Part shown: piece after piece, positions 16,671-26,643 of the stretch
Layout: each line of letters begins with the position of its first letter
Numbering within the stretch: position 1 is the stretch's first letter
Program-made: the position numbers and the translations under genes
Assembly (NCBI GenBank): GCA_025526935.1
Contig: JAHLKD010000056.1
Coordinates: 286,035 to 350,034, forward strand
From: Cladochytrium replicatum
Lineage: Eukaryota > Chytridiomycota > Chytridiomycetes > Cladochytriales > Cladochytriaceae
Reading direction: 5' to 3'
Length of the DNA: 64,000 nucleotides
The notes under the pieces: generated by a model
What the model was told of the DNA's origin: nothing
Seen by the model: only the letters and a program-made list of their open reading frames with translations
Databases searched by the model: none

Positions 16671-17431
16671 CTTCCAAACATACAGATTAGTCGGCATCGT
16701 GCAAGACCATGAGAATGTTTGTAATCGATGACAACCATCAACGATGACACCTCCTCTCCTCGGTGTCTCCTCGTCGGAACCACCGTCCATGAAGGGAAAA
16801 GAGACAAAAACCGTTCCTTGTGAATGCTGACGAGGGCATCGGCGTAGCTGTGCGGGCGAGAGTTTTTGACGATTTCACGAGAAGCCCGATTCAGGTAAGC
16901 TATCGTTTGCATTTCTGAAATCAATTCCTCTTCTTCTCTGGAGCAATGCGGATATCCGCACATTTTTCTCACCGTCGCAGGATATCAAAACCAGAAGGGA
17001 AAAGGCTTTTATCTGATCGACACGGTCATAGACAGGTACGATGCCCAATCTTCCGGAAAATATGATCCAGCGGGAGCTACTACAGGTGGGCCGCCAAGCT
17101 ACGGCGGTCAAAGAGAGTTCACTCCTTTCAGGAGTGAGCAAACTAAAGTCTTGACCTAACCAAAACCAACTCAGCGCTCTACACATACTTCAAACAGAAT
17201 TGATGGATGGACTTTCGATGTACCAGGATGTAAACAGATCCACAGGCTTCTGTCGACCCCCATGTCGACCAAACAGAACCAATAAACAAAAACTTCGAAA
17301 ACAAACATAAAAAAATCTTTCTCCGCAAAAAAACAACGGATTTGGGGCGCGCAAGTCCCCCCTTCACCGGGTTCCTTGTAAGTCCACTGAAAACATTCCC
17401 TTCATCATCTGTCGTCTATCATTTTGCATCA

Positions 17432-20400
17432 TCATTTGCACCGAATACAGAACCATTCGGAATCACCCAATGCGTCGGCAGTCAGCAAACCCACACATCG
17501 CCCATGGAACCACTTTGCGCAACTATCGCACGCCACCATGAAACTCCCGTCGTCCATGTGCGCCTTTTCCGGCGCGCAGATGCACTGTATCTCTGGGTCG
17601 TAGACGCTGACCACCGCTGCCGGAGGAGCCGGTGGGAGAGCTGAGGGGGCACCAGGTGGAGCGGGTGGGAGTGCGAGATCATGGTGAGTTGTTGCGGCGG
17701 TCCCGTTTCCGACGCGTTTGCCGTTCGTTGCTGGGGACCGCGCCGTTGCAATAGAGAGCTTCAGTTTGATCTTTGGTTTCTCGGGAGCTGCTGTGAGTGC
17801 TACTGGAGTTTGTGTTGAAGGTGGTTTTGGATCGTTGGGTATGATTGGAGTTTGGGAAGATTGTCGGGTCGAGACAGCGGAGGGTCGAGGAAGGGGAAAG
17901 GTAGGTGGGACCTGCGGCTCCACAGGGGACATGGGGTCAGACGACGCACGGCCGTTCACTTTTTCGATTTTCACAATGTCGCTTTCGGTCCACGAACTCG
18001 TTGCCAATGGCGAGGCGGCTCGCACAGGTGACGCCGCTCGAGCTGGTGAAGCTGCCCGTGCTAATGAAGCGGGAACACTGTGCGTCACACTCTGAACAGG
18101 TGACTCGTTCCTCTTTGGCTTCTTTCCTTTGGCTTTCTCCTCTTTGTCTTTACCCTTTTCGCTTCCCGCGGAAGAATTCAGCCTCAACACGACTGGTCGT
18201 GCTTTAGGCTCCGTGGAATCTCCTGATGATGCTGAAGAATGATGGTACAATGATTGTTGCTGTTGTGTCTCAACCCCAAAGAACCCAAGCAGCTGAGGAA
18301 CGACGGTTGAGAGCATAGTCCCAATGGCCCCTTCTGTCCCGCCTGACCCTCTGAACAAAGTGTCTGATTCTGAAAGAGTGGGGCCGGGCACAAAGGTTGC
18401 AGACCTGTAATGCATCAGCTTAAGCGCAGTCTGCTCGGATACAATTGGACGGTCCACCTTTCGAGACGCAGCTATCTTCCCGTCTGTGTGATTTGCCTTC
18501 CTTGACCCATCTTCGTTGTTGTCATCAGACGTGTGGGAAGATAGCTGCGCTTTGAGGCAACCCGGCTGCAAGAAATTTGGACCTAACGGCCCTGAATCTG
18601 CTTTGGGGGGAACGGAAGAGCTGAGTGCATTGGCGAACAGATAGGAGAGCTGTGAAGGGCGCAGGTCTCGTTCATGTGCGGGAGCTATAGAAGCAATCGT
18701 CAAGCCATCAGGACCCCAGTTTCCCTCATCAATCAACAATTCATGGTCCGAAGACGATGGCCCTTCGCTCTCCTTCGTCGAATCTACTTCCAATGACTCA
18801 TCGGTTGAACTCTTTTTCAGTAACCGCTCCGAAGAATCGTTGTTGGCGACAGCTACATCCCTACGCTTCCTCAACAACTTTGACTGATCCAAAGGAACAG
18901 TTTCCTCGAACGGTGTGATTGAAATTGTGGTTTTCCGCCGTTTCTTGTCGGCAACATCCTTTTCCGCAACTGCCCCACTCTCTGCTTTTCGCTTTGTCGA
19001 AGCAATACCACCGCTTGTCGACTTCAACATTTCACTTGGTGACTTGGCATGATCAGAGAATGGTGGAGGTTTTTGAGATGATCCTGATGACGGAGTCGAT
19101 GTTTCATTGCTGGAAGGTTCACTCGAAATGGTTTTGCAAACAGGGAATGGCGGGAAGTGATCGGGAACGAATTGAGGACGATTTGTCTTGTCTAAGACAT
19201 CTTCAGCACATTAAATATGAAGCCCGGATGATATAAATACCGGAGGGTTGCGACTTGGAAGCGTGAGGGCTACTCCCCGGATTCTTTTTCGGCGGCTTCA
19301 GCTCGCCCGTTTCTGTGGTGGGAAAATAAACGTGGTGGACAGAGTGGTGAAAAAGATCGCTTTGAAAAGCCAAAACATGTTGAAGTTTTGGGCAACCAAT
19401 ATGGTGCAAAGCATGGCAAAAAGCAGAATTTAACGCAATTGGTCATTGACAGTAAGAGTCACTGAGATCACTCAGCCTGAGATTTGCAATAATGAGAGTA
19501 GCGAGTAGAAATAACCGGCAAAAAGGAGCGGAACTTGAACAATCAAGGCTTCGAAACAAAATCTATGAAAATAAGAAGGTTACTTACTGAGTGGGAAATC
19601 ACCAGGTTCCAATCTCGGAAATGCCGCCGCACCTGATGCCTGTACAATCTTTGCTGTTCGAATCGCCGATGCACCGGTGGGCATACCGCTTCCGCTCAGC
19701 ATCCCCAAACCGTCCCCAATAGCCTCGCTCGCCGCATTGGCAGCTTTCTCCCTGTTGACAATCCAAAGCCTCGCAAAGTCTGCCATCGAAACAGTATCGG
19801 CTCCCATTTCATCAAGTGCAAACGCAACATCTTCAAGTTGTATTGTTACCCTGCATGATTGTTCCGCAAGCGCTTTTGTTTTTGTGCATAGTAGAGCCAG
19901 GTATCGTTCAAAGATGTCTGCGAGAACCGCGCAAGTCGATACGTGAGCACGATCGAAACCAGTGAGTGAAACCAAGTGTGAGACGGCAATGATTGAAAGA
20001 TGATCCGCAAAACCCTCTGAGCCCCGAGAGCTCGTCAACGCTGTTGGGGGGAGAGGTGGTGGTCCAGGTATAGATTGCGATGGACTGGGGCCGGATTGAT
20101 GTGAAGCATTCGGTAGGTAAGGGAAATTCAAATTTTGTGGGATCAAGGGTCGCGGAAAACTCAGTGCCCCGGGCGCACCAGGCTGTAATGGAAATGGCAG
20201 ACCCATTCCCATCGGGAAAGGAACAGGAGGCCGATTGGCCATTCCAGGCAGATGTGGGAAACCTGCACTGAAGCCGTACGGAAATCCGAGAGGCAGAGGA
20301 AACGAGGGAAACTGGTTTGCAAAAGGTGGTGGAGCGGTTTGCGACATTGGTGGAAGAGGCGGCACATTGAGAACCGGGGGGAATCCGGAAGGTGGAAAAG

Positions 20401-20587
20401 GTGAGTTGAAAAGCGGCGGTAATGGCATCAATTGCGGCGCTGCCGATCCGGCACCTGGAGGCCTGTTACTTCCTACACCACCACCGACAGCACCCAAATC
20501 CTGCTGAGGGGGACGCATTTGCATTGCCGCAAGATATTGAGCAGCGATAGCAGAGACCGTCGGGGGAGGGTTAGTTAGGGTCGCCAT
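17432..20587 (-). CDS. TAF3: TFIID subunit TAF3 (histone fold plus PHD finger)
   Basis: Transcription initiation factor TFIID subunit 3. Three exons give an open gene of 946 codons: 20587-19588, 19312-19241 and 19200-17432. An N-terminal Pro-rich low-complexity region (residues 1 to about 190) precedes a Bromo_TP histone fold (HLSIIAVSHLVSLTGFDRAHVS...LEDVAFALDEMG), which pairs with TAF10 in known TFIID. The exon 2/3 join creates the family signature FVPDHFPPFP. A long acidic and Ser/Pro/Lys-rich disordered middle follows. The last ~50 residues are a C4HC3 PHD finger (CIC...CDSC-x-KWFHGRC...CIRC), with the Trp expected for binding methylated H3K4. Yeast TAF3 lacks the PHD, while animals keep it. 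Confidence 0.92.
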
Positions 20588-21291
20588 CGTCGATGGGACC
20601 CACGCACGCAGCCCCCGCGCTTAATTGGTATTCAGGGTCTGTTGCTTGTACGAAATTCGAAATGTAGTCTGAGGCGAATAGTCGGTTCTGTGCGAGGAGC
20701 TTGGATCTCTCAGTTCGATGGATCCCGGAAGTAAAACGTCCTCAAGGCGTGCGTGGCTCTTCAAAGTTGCAGCGAGTGATACTAAGTCGTCCAGCTCCAG
20801 CGATCTTCTCAGCAGCACCAGCACCACGGCAGACAGTCGCGGGTCGCTCTGGATTTGGGTTTGGGGGTCTTTTTGTGTGGTGTGGCAGTGCGGGTGATGG
20901 ACACTTGACAAAACTAAAAACAGGGGAGAAATGAGCGGAGGGGGAGGGCGGGAGGGCGGGAGTGCAGCTGGAGAGAACTTGTAGCCGTATCTGGAGCAAA
21001 GGGGGCCATTTTGAGGGGAAATCTCACTTTTGGCAAATATCTAGAGTTTCTGTATTTAATTCTTATTGTTATTCTACAGTGGAGCACAATGCTAGTAAAA
21101 GCACTAGAGTAGCCGAAGTCTTGTTCAGAGCTTTAGGTTCAGTTGTGTGTGTGTTGTGGGTGTGTCGGTGTGTGTGTGTGTGTATGTGTGTGTGTGTGTG
21201 CAGGGATGAACTGACCGACTGGAGAAGTCAAACAATGATACCTGCACAAAGATCAACATCACTGTTAGGAATCCTGGTTTTTATCCATAGA
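20588..21291. other. TAF3 upstream region with GT repeat and G-rich tract
   Basis: About 700 bp. It should hold the TAF3 promoter and the 3' flank of the small membrane-protein gene. It contains a G-run tract (GGGGGAGGGCGGGAGGGCGG at about 20940-20959) that could form a G-quadruplex, and a (TG)n microsatellite. A 96-codon minus-strand frame (20621-20911) is open but unrecognised; I do not call it a gene. Confidence 0.5.
21143..21200. repeat. (TG)n microsatellite
   Basis: About 58 bp of imperfect TG dinucleotide repeat with a few interruptions. Confidence 0.95.
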
Positions 21292-21621
21292 TTATATCAT
21301 ACTTTTGCTGGCATTGTTTTGTTGTGATGGTGTTGCTTTCGTTGCGGTACTTGCTGGGGACAGCCCTGCATCTGATTTTTGTGCACTTATTCTTATCTCC
21401 ATCGTCCCTTTGGCGATCGCGAGCTCCTCCCTCCAACTCCGCAACTCGTCCTCGAGCTTCACCCGTCGTGCCCCGCTCACGAACTTGTAATCCTCAAAGC
21501 TTCCTCGCACTTCGCGCAGCTGTATAGCAACCGATGCGAGCCCCAGCCAGAGCAGAATCTGCGGTGCGCTCACGACCAGGCTCCTCCCCATGCCCTTCAC
21601 AAAGTCCCAACTTCTTCCCAT
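21292..21621 (-). CDS. Small single-pass membrane protein, unidentified
   Basis: 109 codons from the ATG at 21621. The protein has a short basic N-terminus (MGRSWDFVKGMGRS), one hydrophobic segment (VVSAPQILLWLGLASVAIQL, about residues 16-35), a charged helical stretch (KLEDELRSWREELAIAKG) and a polar tail. The size and layout resemble small mitochondrial inner-membrane or ER proteins, but I recognise no family. The frame stays open about 57 codons further upstream, but that part overlaps the ALG14 coding region on the other strand. The ATG at 21621 is preferred because it leaves a 33-bp gap to the ALG14 start. Probably a real gene: it is conserved-looking, and shares a divergent promoter with ALG14. 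Confidence 0.6.
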   Translation of the reverse strand: MGRSWDFVKGMGRSLVVSAPQILLWLGLASVAIQLREVRGSFEDYKFVSGARRVKLEDELRSWREELAIAKGTMEIRISAQKSDAGLSPASTATKATPSQQNNASKSMI

Positions 21622-21654
21622 CGTCGTTGACCTAGGGGTGTGGCTTTCTGCTTG

Positions 21655-22549
21655 ATGTCCGTCGTGTGGGTGACTCTGTGGGTGCTGACTCTCGTCGCGA
21701 GAGCTGCGTACTTTGTCCTGCCAAGATTCGTACGAAAACGCTCCCGCAATGCTAAGAGGTTCGATGCGAATCAGTCTAGGAAATCCACGCAACTGTGGAT
21801 CGTTCTGGGTTCAGGTACTTCGGTGATGATTGCCCGAAATCATCATGTCTAAAGAATTTAGGTGGACACACGACTGAGATGCTTCGAATGCTTCATACGC
21901 TCCCCATCCGTCGCTTCCAGAATCGTCGCTACTTGATTGCCCAAACAGACTCCATCAGCGCAACAAAGGCAATTGAATTCGAACGTGCTGTGACAGAGAA
22001 AGAGCTTCCGAAGCAGTCGAAGAAATCCAGATCCCCACCTGCAGGAAACAATAGCGGATCTTTTGAAATTCTTCGAGTTCCGCGGTCTCGTGAAGTGGGT
22101 CAGTCTTGGGTGTCAACAGTCATTACGACGGTTCTGGCATTCTTCCGAATCATGGCGATGATGACCGCACTCCCTGATATGGTCAGTCTTGGATTGGAGT
22201 AAAGAGAATTTTAAACCGAGTCCTGATCCGAATCCACACTGTAGATCATCTGCAATGGGCCTGGAACGTGCATTCCAGTAATCTACGCAGCGTTTCTCCT
22301 ACGAGTAAAGAGCTACTATAAAACTTTATTTCCACTATTTCTTGCTCAACGAGCCCTTTGTAGGTATTTGGAATCAAACATATCAAGGTCATATTTGTAG
22401 AAACATACGCCCGTGTACGCAAGTTGTCGTTGTCTGGCATCTTGGCCTATCCCTTTGTCGACCGATTCCTCGTCCAATGGGAGTATTTGGCTTCGCCGAC
22501 AACATATCCATGGATGCCTCAGATTGAATATCTCGGACGGCTCGTTTAG
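21655..22549 (+). CDS. ALG14: UDP-GlcNAc transferase subunit ALG14
   Basis: Membrane anchor subunit of the UDP-GlcNAc:GlcNAc-PP-dolichol transferase. It recruits catalytic ALG13 to the cytosolic face of the ER for the second step of N-glycan assembly. Four exons (21655-21814, 21862-22181, 22245-22304, 22364-22549) give 241 residues, the usual family length. There is an N-terminal membrane segment (VWVTLWVLTLVARAAYFVL). Exon 1/2 splicing creates the GSGGHTTEMLRML motif. Then come the RSREVGQSW block, PDM joined to IICNGPGTCIPVIYAAFLL, VIFVETYARVRKLSLSG, and the C-terminal QWEYL. Everything expected is present. The frame extends upstream with a GTG codon at 21640; the ATG at 21655 is taken as start. 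Confidence 0.96.
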
Positions 22550-22757
22550 ATTATTACGCAATAGTCGTCAATTGCACACTTACGGCTGTATAGTCTATTT
22601 CAGTGGATCTACTTTTGAAAAAATACCTGAGATGATACTCCAATGGACAAAATAGAAAGAGAATAAAACAGGACTTCTAGGAGCTCGGCCATATGCTGCA
22701 ATATACACAACCGCCCCCAAAAGTCACTGAAGATGCTCATTGTTTTCCTACTCTACG

Positions 22758-23658
22758 TTAAACGAAACCTTGTCCCTCACGTTTTTCTTCACGAAAACGC
22801 CCCAGCGCTTCTCCATAATACTGCTGCCCGCGCGAGTTCGGGTACCGCATCACGAGGTACTTGTCCTCTTTCAGCTCCCCAGAGAACGTGAACACCGGCG
22901 CTCCGAGCTGGATTTGCTCGGGAGTGGGCTTTACGCCGCGCTGGGGCAAGAAGTCACCCTGAATTTTGTGGCGGAGTTATAGCCGACCGTTGCGATTGGA
23001 TTAGCGTTGACAGAGATATTGTAGAGTTCGCGAGAGCCTTTGGAAGGCAAGTCGTTGAACTGTTTGGTGAGTTCTCCAGCAATGAGTCGCTGTGGGGTGA
23101 CAAAGATATCTCCTTTACACCCACAACCGACGATCTATTGTCATAGATCGTAATGTGCCTTTGTGAAAAAGAGAGATGCTGTAGCTCGTTTCATACCTTT
23201 TGGAGTCCCACTGTTTCAAGTTGACATTAAAGATTTCCATTCCGCACTTTTGTTTTTACGATCTGAATCTTCTTCGCTTTCAACGCTCCGGTCTGGAATA
23301 TCACAGTAAACTTCAGCCTCGACGTGAGACTGAACATATTCTGAGGGTTCCTCTGCATCACTTGCTGTATAGTGGTGTTTTGCGCTGGCTTCAGCTTCAT
23401 TGACCGACCTTCGTCGTCCGGCATTGTTTGGAACCCGGGCCCTATTTTCGGGTTATTTAGTTCTCTTTCTATCTTTTTGTGCTGCTCGTAGATTTGATTC
23501 TCGATCTGCCTCGTCTCCTCTTCGAACTGACGCTGGTATGGATCGATCACGGGACTGTTGATGACGGGTATTCTCGACTTTAGCATGTGAAGCTCTTCCG
23601 CGAACTTTCGTTGCTCCGGAAGCTGCCTTTGCTCCGAGTTTCTCGGTCTGTAAGACAT
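22758..23658 (-). CDS. Uncharacterised charged protein, gene model incomplete
   Basis: The minus-strand reading from ATG 23658 (MSYRPRNSEQRQLPEQRKFA...) is a helical, charged stretch (EEETRQIENQIYEQHKKIEREL), followed by a more structured region. After at least one intron comes a segment with FVTPQRLIAGELTKQFNDL and NISVNANPIATVGYNSATK. The end (VFTFSGELKEDKYLVMRYPN...EEKREGQGFV, stop at 22758) is in another frame, reached across a one-base shift near 22970 with no plausible intron. I do not recognise the family. It could be the 3' part of the gene described at 23700-26030. It is convergent with ALG14. Confidence 0.45.
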
Positions 23659-23699
23659 ATTCAGTCGGCGATCCTAGAAATGGTTGTTTTCTCTTGAAA

Positions 23700-26030
23700 C
23701 GTAAAAAGCTTGGGGCCGGGTTTTTGTTTTTGAGTCCTGAGGACTGATTTTCGTTCAAGATATGGACGATAACAGAGAATTCGGCACTTGCTGAAGCTGT
23801 AGTTGGTACATTGGTGGAGGAATTAGTGACTGAAGTCGAATAGATCGAGGAGGTGGGGAATAAGGAGTCTGAAATGAAGGGGCAGTCAGAGGGTGGACAG
23901 GAGATGCTCGAGCGAAGGACAATCAAGATCTGTGTTTTCACACTGATGTCTTGCTGAAGCGAAAAAGACTATTCAAAACCAAGAACTTAAGCAAAAAGGA
24001 AAATTTGGATCCTTACGCTCGACCGGACCATTTGGATCATCGCCTTCTTCAATGTAATCCTTTCCCAGTTGGATGCAATCTCGAGCGGGCTCGGACACGT
24101 TCCCCGCTGGACTTCACCGCGCTCCATTGAACTATCCTCCACTTTGACTTCCAATGTCTTGGATGAAAACCTGGGCAGCAAACGTCTTAACAGTTACTTT
24201 ACATTCCATTATATATGTCGGTTTTGTTATACCTGTCATTTTCCTCCCACACTTCCATGTGATTACTCGATACCACTTGCGACGGGAACGCTTTGGATCG
24301 TTCATGATTCTCTGTGTTTCACCTTCCGGTTGCGCAAGCCCAAGTTGAGGTGGCACAAGTCAAACGTGCCGTTCAGAGGAATCAAAAATGATTTGTGGTG
24401 CCGGGGGAGGTCTCGCGTCGATCGGTCTGCTGATTGACGCAGCTTCTTTGCTTTTGTTCGAGTTAAGCATGGGACGTTGGAGGCTCAGATGACTCCGAGC
24501 TGTGCGTCTGAGATTGTTTGCTTTTGTGGACTCGCAAATCTTCCCATGGAGTGCGATGGCCCCATTGCATTGTGTGAATCAACAGGTGCAGGCTCTTTCG
24601 CGATGTCATTTTTCTCTTGTGCGTTCGGGCACATCACATCTTGGCGCACAGGGAGCGCGGGTACGGGATGAATCTCTGGAGCCTTTTCAGGTGCAGAAGC
24701 ACCCGCATTCTGCTTCACAGTGGGCCGTTTTTTCAAAGATGAAGCCGATGCCGCGATCTCGGCGCTCTTTGTCTCAAACTCTTCGCTTCTTGCTGAACGC
24801 CAAAACCAGTTTCCCCACCGGTGTTCCGAGGCCCGGCGACGTCCCATCAGGCGATTGGGAAAGCGAGGCGGATCTGTGATGGGAGATGGAAAAGCGTCGT
24901 CACATTGATTTGCCGCAGAGACTTATTGGATCTGAATGGAGGAGGGCTGACGAATGGGGAAGCATTCTCTGGAGTTCTGGCCCTCCAAGGACTTGACGAC
25001 GCTGCTCCTTCGGAGCTTTCTGCCAGGACATCGTCTTTTGAATGCTCTTTGCGCCAATCTTTACCTCTTACAGGTTTTCTCATACTATTTATTGGTGGGT
25101 TGCGGTCCAGCGTGAGAGATTTTACCAAGCCGGCTGAGTGAACGTTTTCTGAGACAGCGTCATTACGAGATTTCGTCGCGTCAGTGGAGGAAGCATGCTC
25201 TAAGGCTATCTCTGTACGAGACGATTATTTGATAAGACGACAAGTTAATTTTTTTGGGGAGGGGCGACATACCTACCTTCGTAGGTTTGAGGATTATTTA
25301 TCTCGCAGCCAGTTCCCTTATGAGAGCTAACCGTTGTATTGCGACCGACTTCCTGACTGTGCGAGTCGACCGGGCAAAAAGTTTATAGCCATAGAGGTTC
25401 GCTTAAAGACCATTACAGTGGCCGCAGCAACGGCCGCTGAAGTTGAGGTTTCTCCCACAGTGATCCGACCTTCGAGTTCCTCGTTGCTTGGCGCTCCCCC
25501 ATGATCCTTCCGCTCATTCTGAGCGTCCACGTCCACCATTCTGATGAGCCTCTCTACGTACGTCTTTTACCGAGAACTTGACCGCAGACAGTAGCTTGAG
25601 AATGCAGAAGGGGACGTTGAACTGGCTCGCCTTCATGTCCGCAGCGGCCGCCGTGGTGATCTGCTCGACGATTCGCGACATCTCGTCCACGGAAATATGG
25701 ATCTCTGTTTGAATTCCGTTCAAATTGGACTCCAGAGATGCGCAGAGCAACCTCATGGAGCTCCACTGCTCCGGTAGGGACTTTCCGATATCCGGGTTTG
25801 GAGAGTGCGCCAGGTTTGTCAGCACACGGATGGACTGCAATCGCGCAGATGCTTTGTTTTCTGGTTTATTGTTTTAATGGCAAGCTGGTGCATCTCGGAA
25901 ATGTGCCTAACTATGAGAACGAGCTTCTGTGCTTCTGACGCCAGCTGATCCAACAGGTTGTTTAGCAAGACAGTGTGCCGACTTAGCCGGTTGTCGGGGT
26001 CATTTATCTTCCGGTGATCCGATGATCACA
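23700..26030 (-). CDS. Uncharacterised multi-exon gene, boundaries unresolved
   Basis: Several minus-strand open pieces join plausibly. At about 26010-25570 there is a helical domain (LLNNLLDQLASEAQKLVLI; SMRLLCASLESNLNGIQTEI; SRIVEQITTAAAADMKASQF). A 43-bp GTACGT..AG intron follows, then Ser/Thr-rich sequence. A piece with EINNPQTYE joined to EIALEHASSTDATKS spans about 25310-25130. A disordered Pro/Ser/Lys-rich exon covers 25128-24485. Last is an exon pair across a 62-bp intron, with MEVWEEND joined to RFSSKTLEVKVEDSSMERGE (about 24270-24015). No domain is recognised. Start, end and some joins are uncertain; frames change at places where no good splice site is seen. Confidence 0.35.
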
Positions 26031-26643
26031 AAGGATCACATGAAAGCAACACGTTTCCCACATAAGAAGTTTGGTTTGAGGGAACTGACCTTTTTTTTGG
26101 CATTCGCGTTGTTGTTTTATTTCTTTTTCTTTCCTGCACTGCTAAACAAAAATGTTTTAAGAATGTTGAAGTTTCTACAAAAAAAGGTGGAAATATGTGG
26201 TCCATTGGAGGTGAACACAACAAGAACACGCACTCAAGGGGATACAAAAATAGAGCCCAACGGGCACATACATATCAACAAAGCGAAGCAGATCAAGATC
26301 CTTCGAGTCTAGCAGAAACTGAAAACCCTGGGTATTAAAAAAAACGACCGTGTGTAAAGTAGAGAAGGAAGAAAAGGCGTGCTGGTGAGTGAGAAAGGGG
26401 ACGAGTGATAAGTGAACTAAACGAAGCAAGGAGAGTGGAGGAAGGTCGACTCCGAACGGGGAAGGAAATGAAAAAAAAGACGATCACAGAACCATAGGTG
26501 ACCGTATGAAAAATCCCTGTTGTCAGCAGGTATTTGACGAATTTGGTGTGCTCCGTCGATACAATCCCACTCGCGGTGGACACTCCCTCCTCAGCAAAGA
26601 TAATCCATTGATCCATGCTCAAAAATATTGAAAGAGACTGTCC
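26031..26643. other. Spacer, no gene seen
   Basis: About 600 bp, A/T-rich in places, lying between the 3' end of the LIM-RhoGAP gene and the 5' side of the unidentified gene. The open frames here carry no recognisable sequence. Confidence 0.5.

Larger units (their letters stand above)
15132..17431. other. Gene-poor region with remnants
   Basis: About 2.3 kb without a convincing intact gene. It contains a 32-bp tandem duplication (15303-15366), a scrap resembling Integrator subunit 4 (near 15850-15950) and a 65-bp dispersed repeat (16605-16670). Near the right end (about 16970-17158, plus strand) there is a short open stretch rich in Gly, Tyr and Pro that could be the last exon of a lost gene. 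A 140-codon open frame at 15368-15790 (plus) leads into the INTS4-like scrap but has no recognisable motif. Confidence 0.5.

Noticed and set aside
16652-16972. Minus-strand frame with MRKMCGYPHC as an RTR1/RPAP2-like CGYP-x-C motif
   Set aside because: Only one short motif fits; the rest of the zinc region is absent and the frame has no family character.
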